From assembly GCA_015064885.1 (NCBI GenBank), contig SVRJ01000017.1, forward strand, positions 1 to 44,085: 44,085 nucleotides of DNA. The letters are read 5' to 3'. This document shows, in pieces, positions 18,012 to 25,676 of this stretch. The DNA is from Oscillospiraceae bacterium. Its GTDB lineage: Bacteria > Bacillota > Clostridia > Oscillospirales > CAG-272. A program made the translations under genes and the position numbers. Within the stretch, counting starts at the first letter, position 1, and each line of letters opens with the position of its first letter. A model generated the notes under the pieces. That model did no database searches and was not told the origin of the DNA. It worked only from the letters and a program-made list of their open reading frames with translations.

Positions 18012-18955
18012 ATCTTACAACTTTATACACCGTTATCGCTGCGATGTTTGTTCTTCTCGTTTGCGGATACGTTATGCGAAAGATACACATAATCGACGAT
18101 ACGGCATCGAAAAATCTTACGAGACTTGTATTAAAGCTTGCACAGCCCGCTCTTATCATTTCCTGCCTTCTTTCGGTTGAATACAGCCCGGAAATGATGA
18201 AGCAAGGAGCGATAATATTCGGATTCGGTATGTTGATTCAAGCTATACTTGCTGTTCCCGCATACTTTATCGGACGAGCGTTCAAGGACGTAGATGAGGG
18301 AAAGATAATTGAATTTTCTCTTCTCTTTACAAACTGCGGATTCATCGGTCTTCCCGTGCTTGAGGCAATATTCGGAGAGACCGGACTCTTCCTCGGAGCT
18401 ATATATCAGCTTACTTTTTATTTTTCGGTGTGGTCATGGGGTACCGCCATATTCGCAAGAAAAAGATCGGATATAAAGCTCACTGTCGGAAAGATATTTT
18501 TCAATCACGGAATGATAGCCGCATATTTAGGCATAATTCTTTTTATCGTGAATATCCGCTTTCCGATACCCGCATTTTTTACAAAGAGCTTATCCTATCT
18601 CAGCGGAATATGCACCCCCGTTACTCTTCTTATAGCGGGATCTCTTATTGCTAAACTTAACCTTAAAAAAATATTTTTTTCTCCGAAAATGTATTTTCAG
18701 TCTGCAATAAAGCTTTTTCTGATTCCTCTTTTCGTGGCGGTTTTTACATCGTTGATAGGACTTGATTATCAATATATTATGTTCTTTACCGCAGTGACGG
18801 CTCTTCCCTCGGCTTCTATGGTGGCAATGTTTGCCGAGACGTATGACACAAAGCAGACCTTCGCTTCGCTTATAGTGGGAGTTTCAACCTTGTTTTGCGT
18901 TGTGAGTATACCGATCGTTATGAATCTTGCGGAGCTGATAACAAAATTTATTTAA
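18008..18955 (+). CDS. AEC family transporter (auxin efflux carrier/malate permease type)
   Basis: 315 residues with about ten hydrophobic segments in two repeats of five, the layout of the AEC family. Recognisable family stretches are LAQPALIISCLLS around 38-50, FSLLFTNCGFIGLPVLEAIFG around 98-118, and SLIAKLNL in the second half. Members export or import organic acids such as malate across the cytoplasmic membrane; bacterial substrates are mostly unverified. The ATGA overlap with the glycosylase gene implies coupled translation, although no functional link is obvious. Confidence 0.87.
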   Translation: MNLTTLYTVIAAMFVLLVCGYVMRKIHIIDDTASKNLTRLVLKLAQPALIISCLLSVEYSPEMMKQGAIIFGFGMLIQAILAVPAYFIGRAFKDVDEGKIIEFSLLFTNCGFIGLPVLEAIFGETGLFLGAIYQLTFYFSVWSWGTAIFARKRSDIKLTVGKIFFNHGMIAAYLGIILFIVNIRFPIPAFFTKSLSYLSGICTPVTLLIAGSLIAKLNLKKIFFSPKMYFQSAIKLFLIPLFVAVFTSLIGLDYQYIMFFTAVTALPSASMVAMFAETYDTKQTFASLIVGVSTLFCVVSIPIVMNLAELITKFI

Positions 18956-18976
18956 AAGAAATGTGAGAATTTACTT

Positions 18977-19627
18977 ATGGTTTTACAGGACGAGGTATTG
19001 TCATATACTCCCGAGCTTTTGAAGGATTACGCACTGATCAAAATATTTCAGCTTACTGCTTCACTTGTTCTTGCTCTCGGCTTCTTCTTTTTTCTGTACG
19101 TTGTAAACTCTGTTGCACTGACGGTGATCTCCAAAAAGCTGAAATTTTCAAATCCTTATATAGCGTGGATACCGCTTGCATCTCCTTATCTTGAGGGAAA
19201 GATCTATGACCGTATGAAAAGCGAAAAGCTTGATAAATCAAGCACGCGTATACATTATCTTATGCTTAATTTTGCGTACGTCATTCTTTTTGCCGGAAGC
19301 TATCTTTATAACTTTATAACCTCAATAAATCAGTGTATTACCATATATGAAACCGGAGCTATTCCGCTTGAGCTTATGAGCGGTGCAGCCAATCCGAATT
19401 ATACCGCGGTTTCGGCAGTTATGGTCGTTCTTTCTATCGCTGTGGCTTATTTCAGGTTGCGTACACTCTTTGTATCGTATATTTGCTTTGACAAAAAGAA
19501 AGGAATGTTCTTTGTGATCATTTCGGCAATTTTCCCGTTTATTACACCGTTCCTTTACTTTTCTCTTGCAAAGCTTACTCCCGTAAACACCTCGTTTGAT
19601 AAGCTTGGTGAAAAATTCGGATTCTAA
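18977..19627 (+). CDS. Polytopic membrane protein, function unknown
   Basis: 216 residues, four to five hydrophobic stretches (about 22-50, 85-110, 132-152, 170-200). The first helix is followed by VALTVISKKLKFSNPYIAWIP, a pattern seen in uncharacterised Firmicute membrane proteins with an IAWIP-type turn, but I cannot assign a family. The ribosome site is weak (GTGAG), 21 bases after the AEC transporter stop, so it is probably expressed from the same transcript, which ends in the hairpin behind it. Confidence 0.72.
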   Translation: MVLQDEVLSYTPELLKDYALIKIFQLTASLVLALGFFFFLYVVNSVALTVISKKLKFSNPYIAWIPLASPYLEGKIYDRMKSEKLDKSSTRIHYLMLNFAYVILFAGSYLYNFITSINQCITIYETGAIPLELMSGAANPNYTAVSAVMVVLSIAVAYFRLRTLFVSYICFDKKKGMFFVIISAIFPFITPFLYFSLAKLTPVNTSFDKLGEKFGF

Positions 19628-19662
19628 AAATAGCGCACAGATGAAAGCTGTGCGCTATTTTG
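19628..19662. terminator. Bidirectional terminator between the udg operon and spo0A
   Basis: Perfect 13-bp stem 19628-19640 / 19648-19660 with a 7-base loop. T runs are short (T3-T4) on both sides. Confidence 0.8.
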
Positions 19663-19663
19663 A

Positions 19664-20461
19664 TTAAAGTATATTCATTTTTGCATAGGTCTTCGTATTC
19701 AGACCGTGCTTGAGTCTCAGAGAATCAGAGATCATTGCGATAAACTCGCTGTTCGTCGGTTTACCTCTGCTGCTTTGTACCGTATATCCGAAATAGGAAT
19801 TAAGAGTGTCGACGTCTCCGCGGTCCCAAGCTACCTCTATCGCGTGTCTTATGGCTCTTTCTACGCGTGAGGTCGTGGTTTTGTAGATCTTGGCAACACT
19901 CGGATAGAGCGCTTTTGTTATGTTGCCTATCATTTGTGAATCGTTTACCGAATACATAATTGCAGTTCTGAGGTACTGATACCCTTTTATATGTGCCGGT
20001 ATCCCTATCTGATGGAAGATCTTTGTTATTTGCATTTCGAGATCTCCGTTTGTTTCTTCATAGTCATTCTTTCTGTCATTCGGCTGGTGTATCGATCCCA
20101 GCGTAAGGGTGTCAACGTGTGAAAAAAGGCTTTCATTGCTGTAGGGCTTCGGCAGACATATTGAAGCACCGGAATTAACAGCGTCAATAAGAAGGCTCTT
20201 GCTCATTCCTTCCATGGTGATTATGAATTTTGTTTCTGTCTGATTTTGTATTGCCTTCTTCATAACACCTATACCGTCAAGCTGATAGAGCCATACGTCA
20301 ATAATGGCTACGTCGGGCTTTTCCGCGGAAATTATCATAAGCGCGGTCGAACCGTTGTCGCATTCGAGAACGTTATAGCCCTTGCTTCTTCCAAAATCCG
20401 AAACCAAGCGTCTCTGTTCACTTTCACCGTCGGCGATAAGTATTTTTATGTTTTTTTCCAT
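19664..20461 (-). CDS. spo0A: Sporulation master regulator Spo0A with a diverged receiver
   Basis: 265 residues. The C-terminal DNA-binding domain (about 142-258) is very close to the family, with [13 protein letters not shown], the recognition helix [17 protein letters not shown] (196-212) and [11 protein letters not shown]. The N-terminal receiver (1 to about 120) keeps the phosphoacceptor Asp55 and Lys105, but the usual second acidic residue of the Asp-Asp pocket is Gly12 (ADGE instead of ADDN), and the MP after the acceptor is WLY. Phosphorelay input may therefore be altered. The frame stays open 34 codons upstream; I chose the ATG at 20461 because [13 protein letters not shown] matches Spo0A starts, although its ribosome site is 22 bases away. 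No spoIVB is adjacent. Confidence 0.93.
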   Translation of the reverse strand: MEKNIKILIADGESEQRRLVSDFGRSKGYNVLECDNGSTALMIISAEKPDVAIIDVWLYQLDGIGVMKKAIQNQTETKFIITMEGMSKSLLIDAVNSGASICLPKPYSNESLFSHVDTLTLGSIHQPNDRKNDYEETNGDLEMQITKIFHQIGIPAHIKGYQYLRTAIMYSVNDSQMIGNITKALYPSVAKIYKTTTSRVERAIRHAIEVAWDRGDVDTLNSYFGYTVQSSRGKPTNSEFIAMISDSLRLKHGLNTKTYAKMNIL

Positions 20462-20490
20462 GATATTATCGGTTGCATAGCAACCTCCCC
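20446..20490 (-). promoter_or_regulatory. spo0A translation start region: SD, hairpin and 10-codon overlapping leader frame
   Basis: A strong GGGGAGG (20490-20484) lies 22 bases before the spo0A ATG. A perfect 6-bp hairpin GGTTGC-TAT-GCAACC (20485-20471) sits between them and shares two bases with the SD. An ATG inside the hairpin (20478) is 5 bases after the SD and opens [10 protein letters not shown], which stops at 20446 inside spo0A, in a different frame. Confidence 0.6.
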
Positions 20491-20561
20491 TTTCTTTTGA
20501 TGTTTTATCATCTTTTAATATGAATATCGGTAAATAGTGGTAATTTATTTCCGACGACAAC

Positions 20562-20590
20562 ATTTTACCACAAAATTACCAATTTGTCAA
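20562..20590 (-). promoter_or_regulatory. Sigma-A promoter of spo0A
   Basis: Leftward TTGACA (20590-20585), 17-base spacer, TAAAAT (20567-20562). An inverted repeat TGGTAATTT / AAATTACCA (20538-20546 / 20574-20582) spans the -10 and could be an operator. The leader is about 95 bases. Confidence 0.8.
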
Positions 20591-20681
20591 TTGACTGATT
20601 TAACAATATGATCTCATAAGTTTCTAATACTTTTGTGCAATGTAAATATATACCATTTTTATTCTGCACTAAAGGAATATA

Positions 20682-20690
20682 TTCGACAAA
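20682..20690 (-). promoter_or_regulatory. Candidate 0A box upstream of spo0A
   Basis: TTTGTCGAA on the leftward strand matches the Spo0A binding consensus. It is about 92 bases upstream of the -35 box, so it could allow autoregulation, but it also forms the T-rich tail of the neighbouring terminator hairpin. Confidence 0.45.
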
Positions 20691-20728
20691 ATAAGGTGTT
20701 GTCCGTAAATGTATGAACAACACCTTAT
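20691..20728 (-). terminator. Terminator after the DUF378 gene
   Basis: Perfect 12-bp stem 20691-20702 / 20717-20728 with a 14-base loop. Reading leftward it is followed by a short TTT-G tail and lies just behind the DUF378 stop. Confidence 0.7.
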
Positions 20729-20735
20729 TTGTATT

Positions 20736-20948
20736 TTATTCTATCGACTCGAAGCTTTCTCTTGCTCTGAAAAGAAGAGATATACACCAAACTCCGGCTA
20801 TCGCAACTATCGTATAGATTATTCTTGCGAACATAGAACCCTGACCGCCGCAAAGCCAAGCTACAATATCGAATTTGAAAAGTCCGATGCTTCCCCAGTT
20901 GAGGGCGCCGACTATTGTAAGGATCAAAGCGAGTCTGTCAATGATCAT
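20736..20948 (-). CDS. DUF378 small membrane protein
   Basis: 70 residues of the YuzA/DUF378 family: two membrane helices (about 3-20 and 42-61) with the family hallmark TIVGALNWGSIGLFKFDIVAWL region in the first half. Function is unknown. AAGGAGG ends 10 bases before the ATG at 20948. It has its own promoter and terminator and is a single-gene unit between spo0A and pgk. Confidence 0.87.
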   Translation of the reverse strand: MIIDRLALILTIVGALNWGSIGLFKFDIVAWLCGGQGSMFARIIYTIVAIAGVWCISLLFRARESFESIE

Positions 20949-20980
20949 CAGAATTGCCTCCTTATAAATTCACTTGACGT

Positions 20981-21009
20981 AAAATATGCGTCGCTATTAT
21001 TCTTCTCAA
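20981..21009 (-). promoter_or_regulatory. Probable promoter of the DUF378 gene
   Basis: Leftward TTGAGA (21009-21004), 17-base spacer, TATTTT (20986-20981), about 32 bases before the ATG. Confidence 0.55.
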
Positions 21010-21107
21010 AAAGCTTTGTTTTATTGATGTAAATTTTATCTTTTTCGCTTATAGGGTTTATTTTGAAGGGAGTAAGATAAATTTGACAAAATGTTAACAA
21101 TTTATTG

Positions 21108-21136
21108 TAGACATCGCGCGTTTTATATGGTATATT
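21108..21136 (+). promoter_or_regulatory. Promoter of pgk-tpiA
   Basis: TAGACA (21108-21113), 17-base spacer ending ATATGG, TATATT (21131-21136), 35 bases before the pgk ATG. The ribosome site is AAAGGTGG. Confidence 0.75.
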
Positions 21137-21171
21137 ATTATAGTAAAATTTAGAAAGGTGGTTCAAGTTCC

Positions 21172-22371
21172 ATGACATACAACAAGAAAAACATTGAAGA
21201 CATCAATGTAGCCGGCAAAAAAGTCCTTGTAAGATGCGACTTTAACGTTCCGCTCAAGGACGGCGTTATCACTTCCGATAAGAGAATAGTTGAAGCTATT
21301 CCCACGATCAAGTACCTTCTCGATCAGGGCGCAAAGGTTATTCTTTGCTCTCATATGGGCAAGCCCAAGGGTGAGGTGGTTGCTAAGTATTCCCTCGCTC
21401 CCGTTGCAGTAAGACTTACAGAGCTCCTCGGTAAGGAAGTTAAGCTTGCTAAGGATACTATAGGTCCCGATGCTAAGGCTCTTGCGGCTGACCTTAAGGA
21501 AGGTGAAGCTATTCTTCTTGAAAACACACGTTTTGACAAGAGAGAAGAAAAGAACGATCCCGAATTCGCAAAGGAACTCGCTTCTATGGCGGATATATTT
21601 GTAAACGATGCTTTCGGAGCTGCTCACAGAGCACACGCTTCCACAGCAGGCGCTGCCGATTATCTTCCTGCAGTTTGCGGTTACCTTATTCAGAAGGAGA
21701 TCTCTGTAATGGGTAAGGCTCTTGCTGATCCCGACAGACCGTTCGTAGCTATTCTCGGCGGTGCAAAGGTTGCAGACAAGCTTAACGTAATCTCCAATCT
21801 TCTTGAAAAGGTTGATACTCTCATCATCGGTGGCGGTATGGCTTACACATTCCTCGCTGCTAAGGGTTATTCTATCGGTAATTCCCTCTTCGACGAGACC
21901 AAGCTCGACTACTGTAACGAGATGGTTAAGAAGGCTGAGGAAAAGGGCGTAAACCTCCTTCTTCCCATAGACACTGTTGTTGCTGCTGAATTCCCGAATC
22001 CTATCGATGCTGAGATCGCTACAGAGGTAGTTCCCTCCGACGCTATTCCCGCAGATAAGATGGGTCTTGATATCGGTCCCGCTACACAGAAGCTCTTTGC
22101 TGACGCTGTTATTTCCGCAAAGACCGTTGTTTGGAACGGTCCTATGGGCGTATTTGAGAACCCCACACTCGCTAAGGGCACTATTGCTGTAGCTAAGGCA
22201 CTTGCTGATTCTTCTGCTACAACGATCGTTGGCGGCGGTGACTCTGCTGCGGCTTGCGAACAGCTCGGTTTTGCTGACAAGATCACTCATATTTCTACAG
22301 GCGGCGGCGCTTCTCTCGAGTTCCTCGAAGGACGCAACCTTCCCGGTATTTCCTGCCTTCTCGACAAATAA
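21172..22371 (+). CDS. pgk: Phosphoglycerate kinase
   Basis: 399 residues, standard length for the glycolytic enzyme that moves the acyl phosphate of 1,3-bisphosphoglycerate to ADP. The N-domain shows [37 protein letters not shown] and [15 protein letters not shown]; the C-domain shows [19 protein letters not shown] and the nucleotide loop GGGDSAAA, then [15 protein letters not shown] near the end. Codon use is strongly biased (GCT, AAG, CTC), typical of very highly expressed genes. tpiA follows after 42 bases. No gap, gpm or eno gene is in the window. Confidence 0.98.
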   Translation: MTYNKKNIEDINVAGKKVLVRCDFNVPLKDGVITSDKRIVEAIPTIKYLLDQGAKVILCSHMGKPKGEVVAKYSLAPVAVRLTELLGKEVKLAKDTIGPDAKALAADLKEGEAILLENTRFDKREEKNDPEFAKELASMADIFVNDAFGAAHRAHASTAGAADYLPAVCGYLIQKEISVMGKALADPDRPFVAILGGAKVADKLNVISNLLEKVDTLIIGGGMAYTFLAAKGYSIGNSLFDETKLDYCNEMVKKAEEKGVNLLLPIDTVVAAEFPNPIDAEIATEVVPSDAIPADKMGLDIGPATQKLFADAVISAKTVVWNGPMGVFENPTLAKGTIAVAKALADSSATTIVGGGDSAAACEQLGFADKITHISTGGGASLEFLEGRNLPGISCLLDK

Positions 22372-22413
22372 TAGCTTTTATCAAAAAAACTAATCTGAAA
22401 GGTATTGATCAAT

Positions 22414-23181
22414 ATGAATCCTACAAAAAGAAGAACAGTTATCGCAGGTAACTGGAAGATGAACTTTACTCCCGCTGAAGCAGAGGCTTTTATCGCTGAG
22501 GTAACTCCTCTCGTTGCAGGTAAGGATAATTGTGACGTTGTTTTCTGTGCTCCTTACGTTACTATTGCTGCTGCTATGAAGGCTGCTGAGGGTACAAACA
22601 TTAAGATAGGTGCTGAAAACGTTCACTTTGCTCCCAAGGGCGCATACACAGGCGAAGTAAGCGCAGAAATGCTCAAGGCTATCGGTGTTGAGTACGTTAT
22701 CGTTGGTCACAGCGAGCGCAGACAGTACTTTGCTGAGACAGACGAAACAGTTAACCTCCGCACTAAGGCTGCTCTCGAGGCAGGCATGAAGGTTATCCTT
22801 TGCCTTGGTGAGGTTAAGGAAGAGAGACTTTCCGGAATTACGGACGAAGTAGTTGCTATGCAGACAAAGCTCGACCTTGCAGGCATCAGCGCAGAACAGC
22901 TCAAGAACGTTATCATTGCTTACGAACCCGTTTGGGCTATCGGAACAGGTCTTACTGCTACTCCCGATCAGGCTGAAGAAACATGCGGAGTTATCCGTTC
23001 TGTTCTTGCTAAGCTTTACGGTGAGGACGTTGCAGAGACTGTTACTATCCAGTACGGCGGATCTATGAATGACGCTAATGCGGCTGAGCTTCTTTCGAAG
23101 CCTAACGTTGACGGCGGTCTCATCGGAGGCGCTTCCCTCGTTGCTAAGAAGTTTGCTGCAATCGTTGACGCAGCTCAGTAA
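22414..23181 (+). CDS. tpiA: Triosephosphate isomerase
   Basis: 255 residues; interconverts dihydroxyacetone phosphate and glyceraldehyde 3-phosphate. The catalytic lysine lies in GNWKMN (residues 12-17), the electrophilic His in VGHSERRQ near 98-105, the catalytic Glu in AYEPVWAIGTG near 170, and the phosphate-gripping loop follows. YGGSMND and GLIGGASL complete the phosphate site. The ATG at 22414 is 11 bases after GAAAGG; a TTG three codons earlier is too close to that site. It is co-transcribed with pgk and shares its biased codon use. Confidence 0.98.
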   Translation: MNPTKRRTVIAGNWKMNFTPAEAEAFIAEVTPLVAGKDNCDVVFCAPYVTIAAAMKAAEGTNIKIGAENVHFAPKGAYTGEVSAEMLKAIGVEYVIVGHSERRQYFAETDETVNLRTKAALEAGMKVILCLGEVKEERLSGITDEVVAMQTKLDLAGISAEQLKNVIIAYEPVWAIGTGLTATPDQAEETCGVIRSVLAKLYGEDVAETVTIQYGGSMNDANAAELLSKPNVDGGLIGGASLVAKKFAAIVDAAQ

Positions 23182-23206
23182 GCTTAAACCAAACATTTAT
23201 TAAAAT

Positions 23207-23251
23207 AAAGGACTGTTGCTATAAAAATTTTTTATCGGCGCAGTCCTTTTT
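23207..23251 (+). terminator. Hairpin terminator between tpiA and the alpha-galactosidase
   Basis: 9-bp stem AAAGGACTG / CAGTCCTTT (23207-23215 / 23241-23249) with a 25-base AT-rich loop and a T5 run. It abuts the next gene's AAGGAG ribosome site, so downstream transcription must pass through it. Confidence 0.75.
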
Positions 23252-23264
23252 AAGGAGAAAACAT

Positions 23265-25454
23265 ATGTCAATTAAAGTTACTGATAATAGGGTTTTTAAA
23301 CTTGACACCAAAGATACGTCATATATTTTTGCTGTAGGTGAAGGTAATATGCTTCTTCACCAATATTACGGTGGATACGTTTCGGATGACGATCTTTCTT
23401 ATTATGTAAAATATCAAAGACACGGCGGTGTTTGCCCGAAGCCTGCGTTCCCCACTGCAGATTACTTCTCCACCGACGTTAACAGAATGGAATATTCGGT
23501 AAACGGAACCGGAGACTACAGAGTTTCCGCTCTTCAGATAAAGGACAACGACGGACATGCTTCTACAGATATCCGTTACGTAGGTCATAAAATTTACCCC
23601 GGAAAGCCCGTAATTCCGGGCATGCCTGCTACCTACGCAACAGAGGAAGAGGCCGATACGCTTGAAATTGATGCTATAGACGCACATACCGGTGCTCTTG
23701 TTACTCTTTTCTATACTGTATTCAAAAACCACAGTGCTATTACAAGGCACGTGAGAGTTAAGAACACCTCTGATAAGAGCTTTGATATCGAGCGTATATA
23801 TTCTGCATGCGTTGATTTTTATGCTGAGAATTTTGAGCTTCTCCACATTTACGGTATGTGGGGTAAGGAAAGAATAGTTGAGAGAAATAAGCTTAATCAC
23901 GGAATACAGACTATTTCGAGTAAACGCGGTTGCTCAAGCCACAATCACAATCCTTTTGTAGCATTAGTTTCGGATAACACTACAGAGGACTACGGAGACG
24001 TTTACGGATTTAATCTTGTTTACACCGGAAACTTCTCTGCCGAAGTTGAGCTTGATTCATATGAGACTACAAGACTTATAATGGGTATTGAATCTACTGA
24101 TTTCAATTGGCTTCTTATGCCCGGCGAGGAATTCTATGCACCCGAGGTAGTTATGGTATATTCGGGAGAAGGTCTCGGAAAGATGAGCAGAACCTTCCAT
24201 AAGCTTTACAGAAACAACCTCTGCCGCGGTCCTTGGAAGCTTAAGAAGAGACCGATACTTATAAACAACTGGGAAGCTACTTATTTCAATTTCAATGAAG
24301 AAAAGCTTTACAGCATAGCGAAAGAAGCCAAGGCTCTCGGAATTGAGATGCTCGTTATGGATGACGGTTGGTTTGGCGGTCGAAGTGACGATAAGTCTTC
24401 TCTCGGCGACTGGTTTGTAAACGAAGAAAAGCTTAAGGGCGGACTTAAGGCACTCGTTGACAGAGTAAACGCTCTTGATATGAAGTTTGGTATCTGGTTT
24501 GAGCCTGAAATGATCTCTCCGATAAGCAAGCTCAACGAGCTTCACCCCGATTGGACTATTCAGATCGAAGGAAGAGATAAGAGCCTTTCCAGAAATCAGT
24601 GTGTTCTCGATATGACGCGCGAGGATGTACGTGAATATCTCTTTAACTGCATTAAGAACGTTATGGATAATGCTAACATCGAATATATCAAGTGGGACTT
24701 CAACAGACCTCTTACCGAGATCGGTTCTGCCCTTCTTCCAAAAGAGAGACAGAAGGAATATTTCCACAGATACGTTCTCGGTCTTTACGAGCTTCTTGAA
24801 AGACTTACAAGCGCATATCCTCATCTTCTTATCGAAGGATGTGCAAGCGGCGGCGGAAGATTTGATCCGGCATGGCTCTACTACACACCTCAGATATGGA
24901 CAAGCGATGACACGGATGCTGTAGAAAGAATAGATATTCAGTACGGTACATCCATGTGCTATCCCACCTCATCTATGGGAGCTCATGTTTCTGCATGCCC
25001 CAACCATCAGACAAAGCGTGTTACTTCCTTCAAGACCCGCGGTGACGTTGCTATGTTCGGAACGTTCGGATACGAGCTTGATATCACGAAGCTTACTGAT
25101 GATGAAAAAGAGCTTGTTAAGGTTCAGTGTGAAAACTATCATAAGTACTATAACGTTATTCACAACGGAGATATGTACAGACTTATCAGTCCTTTTGAAA
25201 GAAAGAGAGACAGTGCAGCGTGGATGTACGTAAGCAGTGATAAGGATGAGGCGATAGTTTTCTACGGAGTTATAAGAACGTCGCTCTATATGCCCCATAT
25301 AATCAAGCTTCGCGGACTCGATCCCGCTAAGAAATATACAGACCTTGCTACCGGAGCGGTGTATTCGGGAGATACTCTCATGAATGCCGGACTAAATATA
25401 GCAAGAGCGTTCTGCGATTTTGAAACGGTGATCGTTCACCTTAAGGAATGCTGA
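23265..25454 (+). CDS. GH36 alpha-galactosidase
   Basis: 729 residues, cytoplasmic (no signal peptide), of glycoside hydrolase family 36, releasing terminal alpha-1,6-galactose from melibiose, raffinose and stachyose. An N-terminal beta-sandwich (1 to about 330) is followed by the TIM barrel. The nucleophile is Asp478 in YIKWDFNRP and the acid/base is Asp548 in WTSDDTDA, the same numbers I recall for the 729-residue Geobacillus AgaA. MDDGWFGGR (365-373) and EGCASGGGRFD (524-534) are further active-site landmarks. No transporter or regulator for raffinose-type sugars adjoins it. The ATG is preceded by AAGGAG directly behind the tpiA terminator, and no separate promoter is evident. Confidence 0.95.
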   Translation: MSIKVTDNRVFKLDTKDTSYIFAVGEGNMLLHQYYGGYVSDDDLSYYVKYQRHGGVCPKPAFPTADYFSTDVNRMEYSVNGTGDYRVSALQIKDNDGHASTDIRYVGHKIYPGKPVIPGMPATYATEEEADTLEIDAIDAHTGALVTLFYTVFKNHSAITRHVRVKNTSDKSFDIERIYSACVDFYAENFELLHIYGMWGKERIVERNKLNHGIQTISSKRGCSSHNHNPFVALVSDNTTEDYGDVYGFNLVYTGNFSAEVELDSYETTRLIMGIESTDFNWLLMPGEEFYAPEVVMVYSGEGLGKMSRTFHKLYRNNLCRGPWKLKKRPILINNWEATYFNFNEEKLYSIAKEAKALGIEMLVMDDGWFGGRSDDKSSLGDWFVNEEKLKGGLKALVDRVNALDMKFGIWFEPEMISPISKLNELHPDWTIQIEGRDKSLSRNQCVLDMTREDVREYLFNCIKNVMDNANIEYIKWDFNRPLTEIGSALLPKERQKEYFHRYVLGLYELLERLTSAYPHLLIEGCASGGGRFDPAWLYYTPQIWTSDDTDAVERIDIQYGTSMCYPTSSMGAHVSACPNHQTKRVTSFKTRGDVAMFGTFGYELDITKLTDDEKELVKVQCENYHKYYNVIHNGDMYRLISPFERKRDSAAWMYVSSDKDEAIVFYGVIRTSLYMPHIIKLRGLDPAKKYTDLATGAVYSGDTLMNAGLNIARAFCDFETVIVHLKEC

Positions 25455-25466
25455 TTGCAAAGCAGC

Positions 25467-25508
25467 AAAGGCAGCCAAAAATATTGGCTGCCTTTCTGAA
25501 TTATTTTT
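25467..25508 (+). terminator. Terminator after the alpha-galactosidase gene
   Basis: Perfect 10-bp stem 25467-25476 / 25486-25495, 9-base loop, then a T-rich tail interrupted by CTGAA. Confidence 0.8.
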
Positions 25509-25517
25509 CATTACCAC

Positions 25518-25546
25518 TTGAAAAAACTATTTATTTGTGGTATAAT
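25518..25546 (+). promoter_or_regulatory. Promoter of the tRNA-Arg gene
   Basis: TTGAAA (25518-25523), 17-base spacer, TATAAT (25541-25546), 14 bases before the mature tRNA 5' end, leaving a 5' leader of under 10 bases. Confidence 0.85.
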
Positions 25547-25560
25547 ATTATATAGTGTAA

Positions 25561-25637
25561 CCGCCTTTAGCTCAGCCGGATAGAGTATCGGATTCCGATT
25601 CCGAGGGCCGCAGGTTCGAATCCTGTAGGGCGGGCCA
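25561..25637 (+). tRNA. tRNA-Arg (anticodon CCG)
   Basis: Complete cloverleaf. The acceptor stem pairs CCGCCTT with AGGGCGG (one G-U), the D stem is GCTC/GAGT, the anticodon stem TCGGA/TCCGA encloses loop TTCCGAT with anticodon CCG (reads CGG), there is a 5-base variable loop, and the T arm GCAGG-TTCGAAT-CCTGT is standard. Discriminator G and an encoded CCA end the gene at 25637. It is a single tRNA with its own promoter and terminator. Confidence 0.96.
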
Positions 25638-25638
25638 A

Positions 25639-25676
25639 AAAAGCATCTTTTCCGATTGGAAAAGATGCTTTTGTTT
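25639..25676. terminator. Bidirectional terminator after tRNA-Arg and the ABC importer operon
   Basis: Perfect 15-bp stem 25639-25653 / 25658-25672 with a 4-base loop, T-rich on both sides. It starts two bases after the tRNA CCA and also ends the converging amino acid transporter unit. Confidence 0.9.

Noticed and set aside
21083-21111. Perfect TTGACA at 21083-21088 as the pgk -35
   Set aside because: At 17 bases it faces TGTAGA, a poor -10. The TAGACA-17-TATATT pair 25 bases downstream is better placed.
21163-22290. 375-codon open frame antisense to pgk, and a 268-codon one antisense to tpiA (22390-23196)
   Set aside because: Both mirror strongly biased codon use of highly expressed genes. 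The translations are Ser/Cys/Val rich without domain features.
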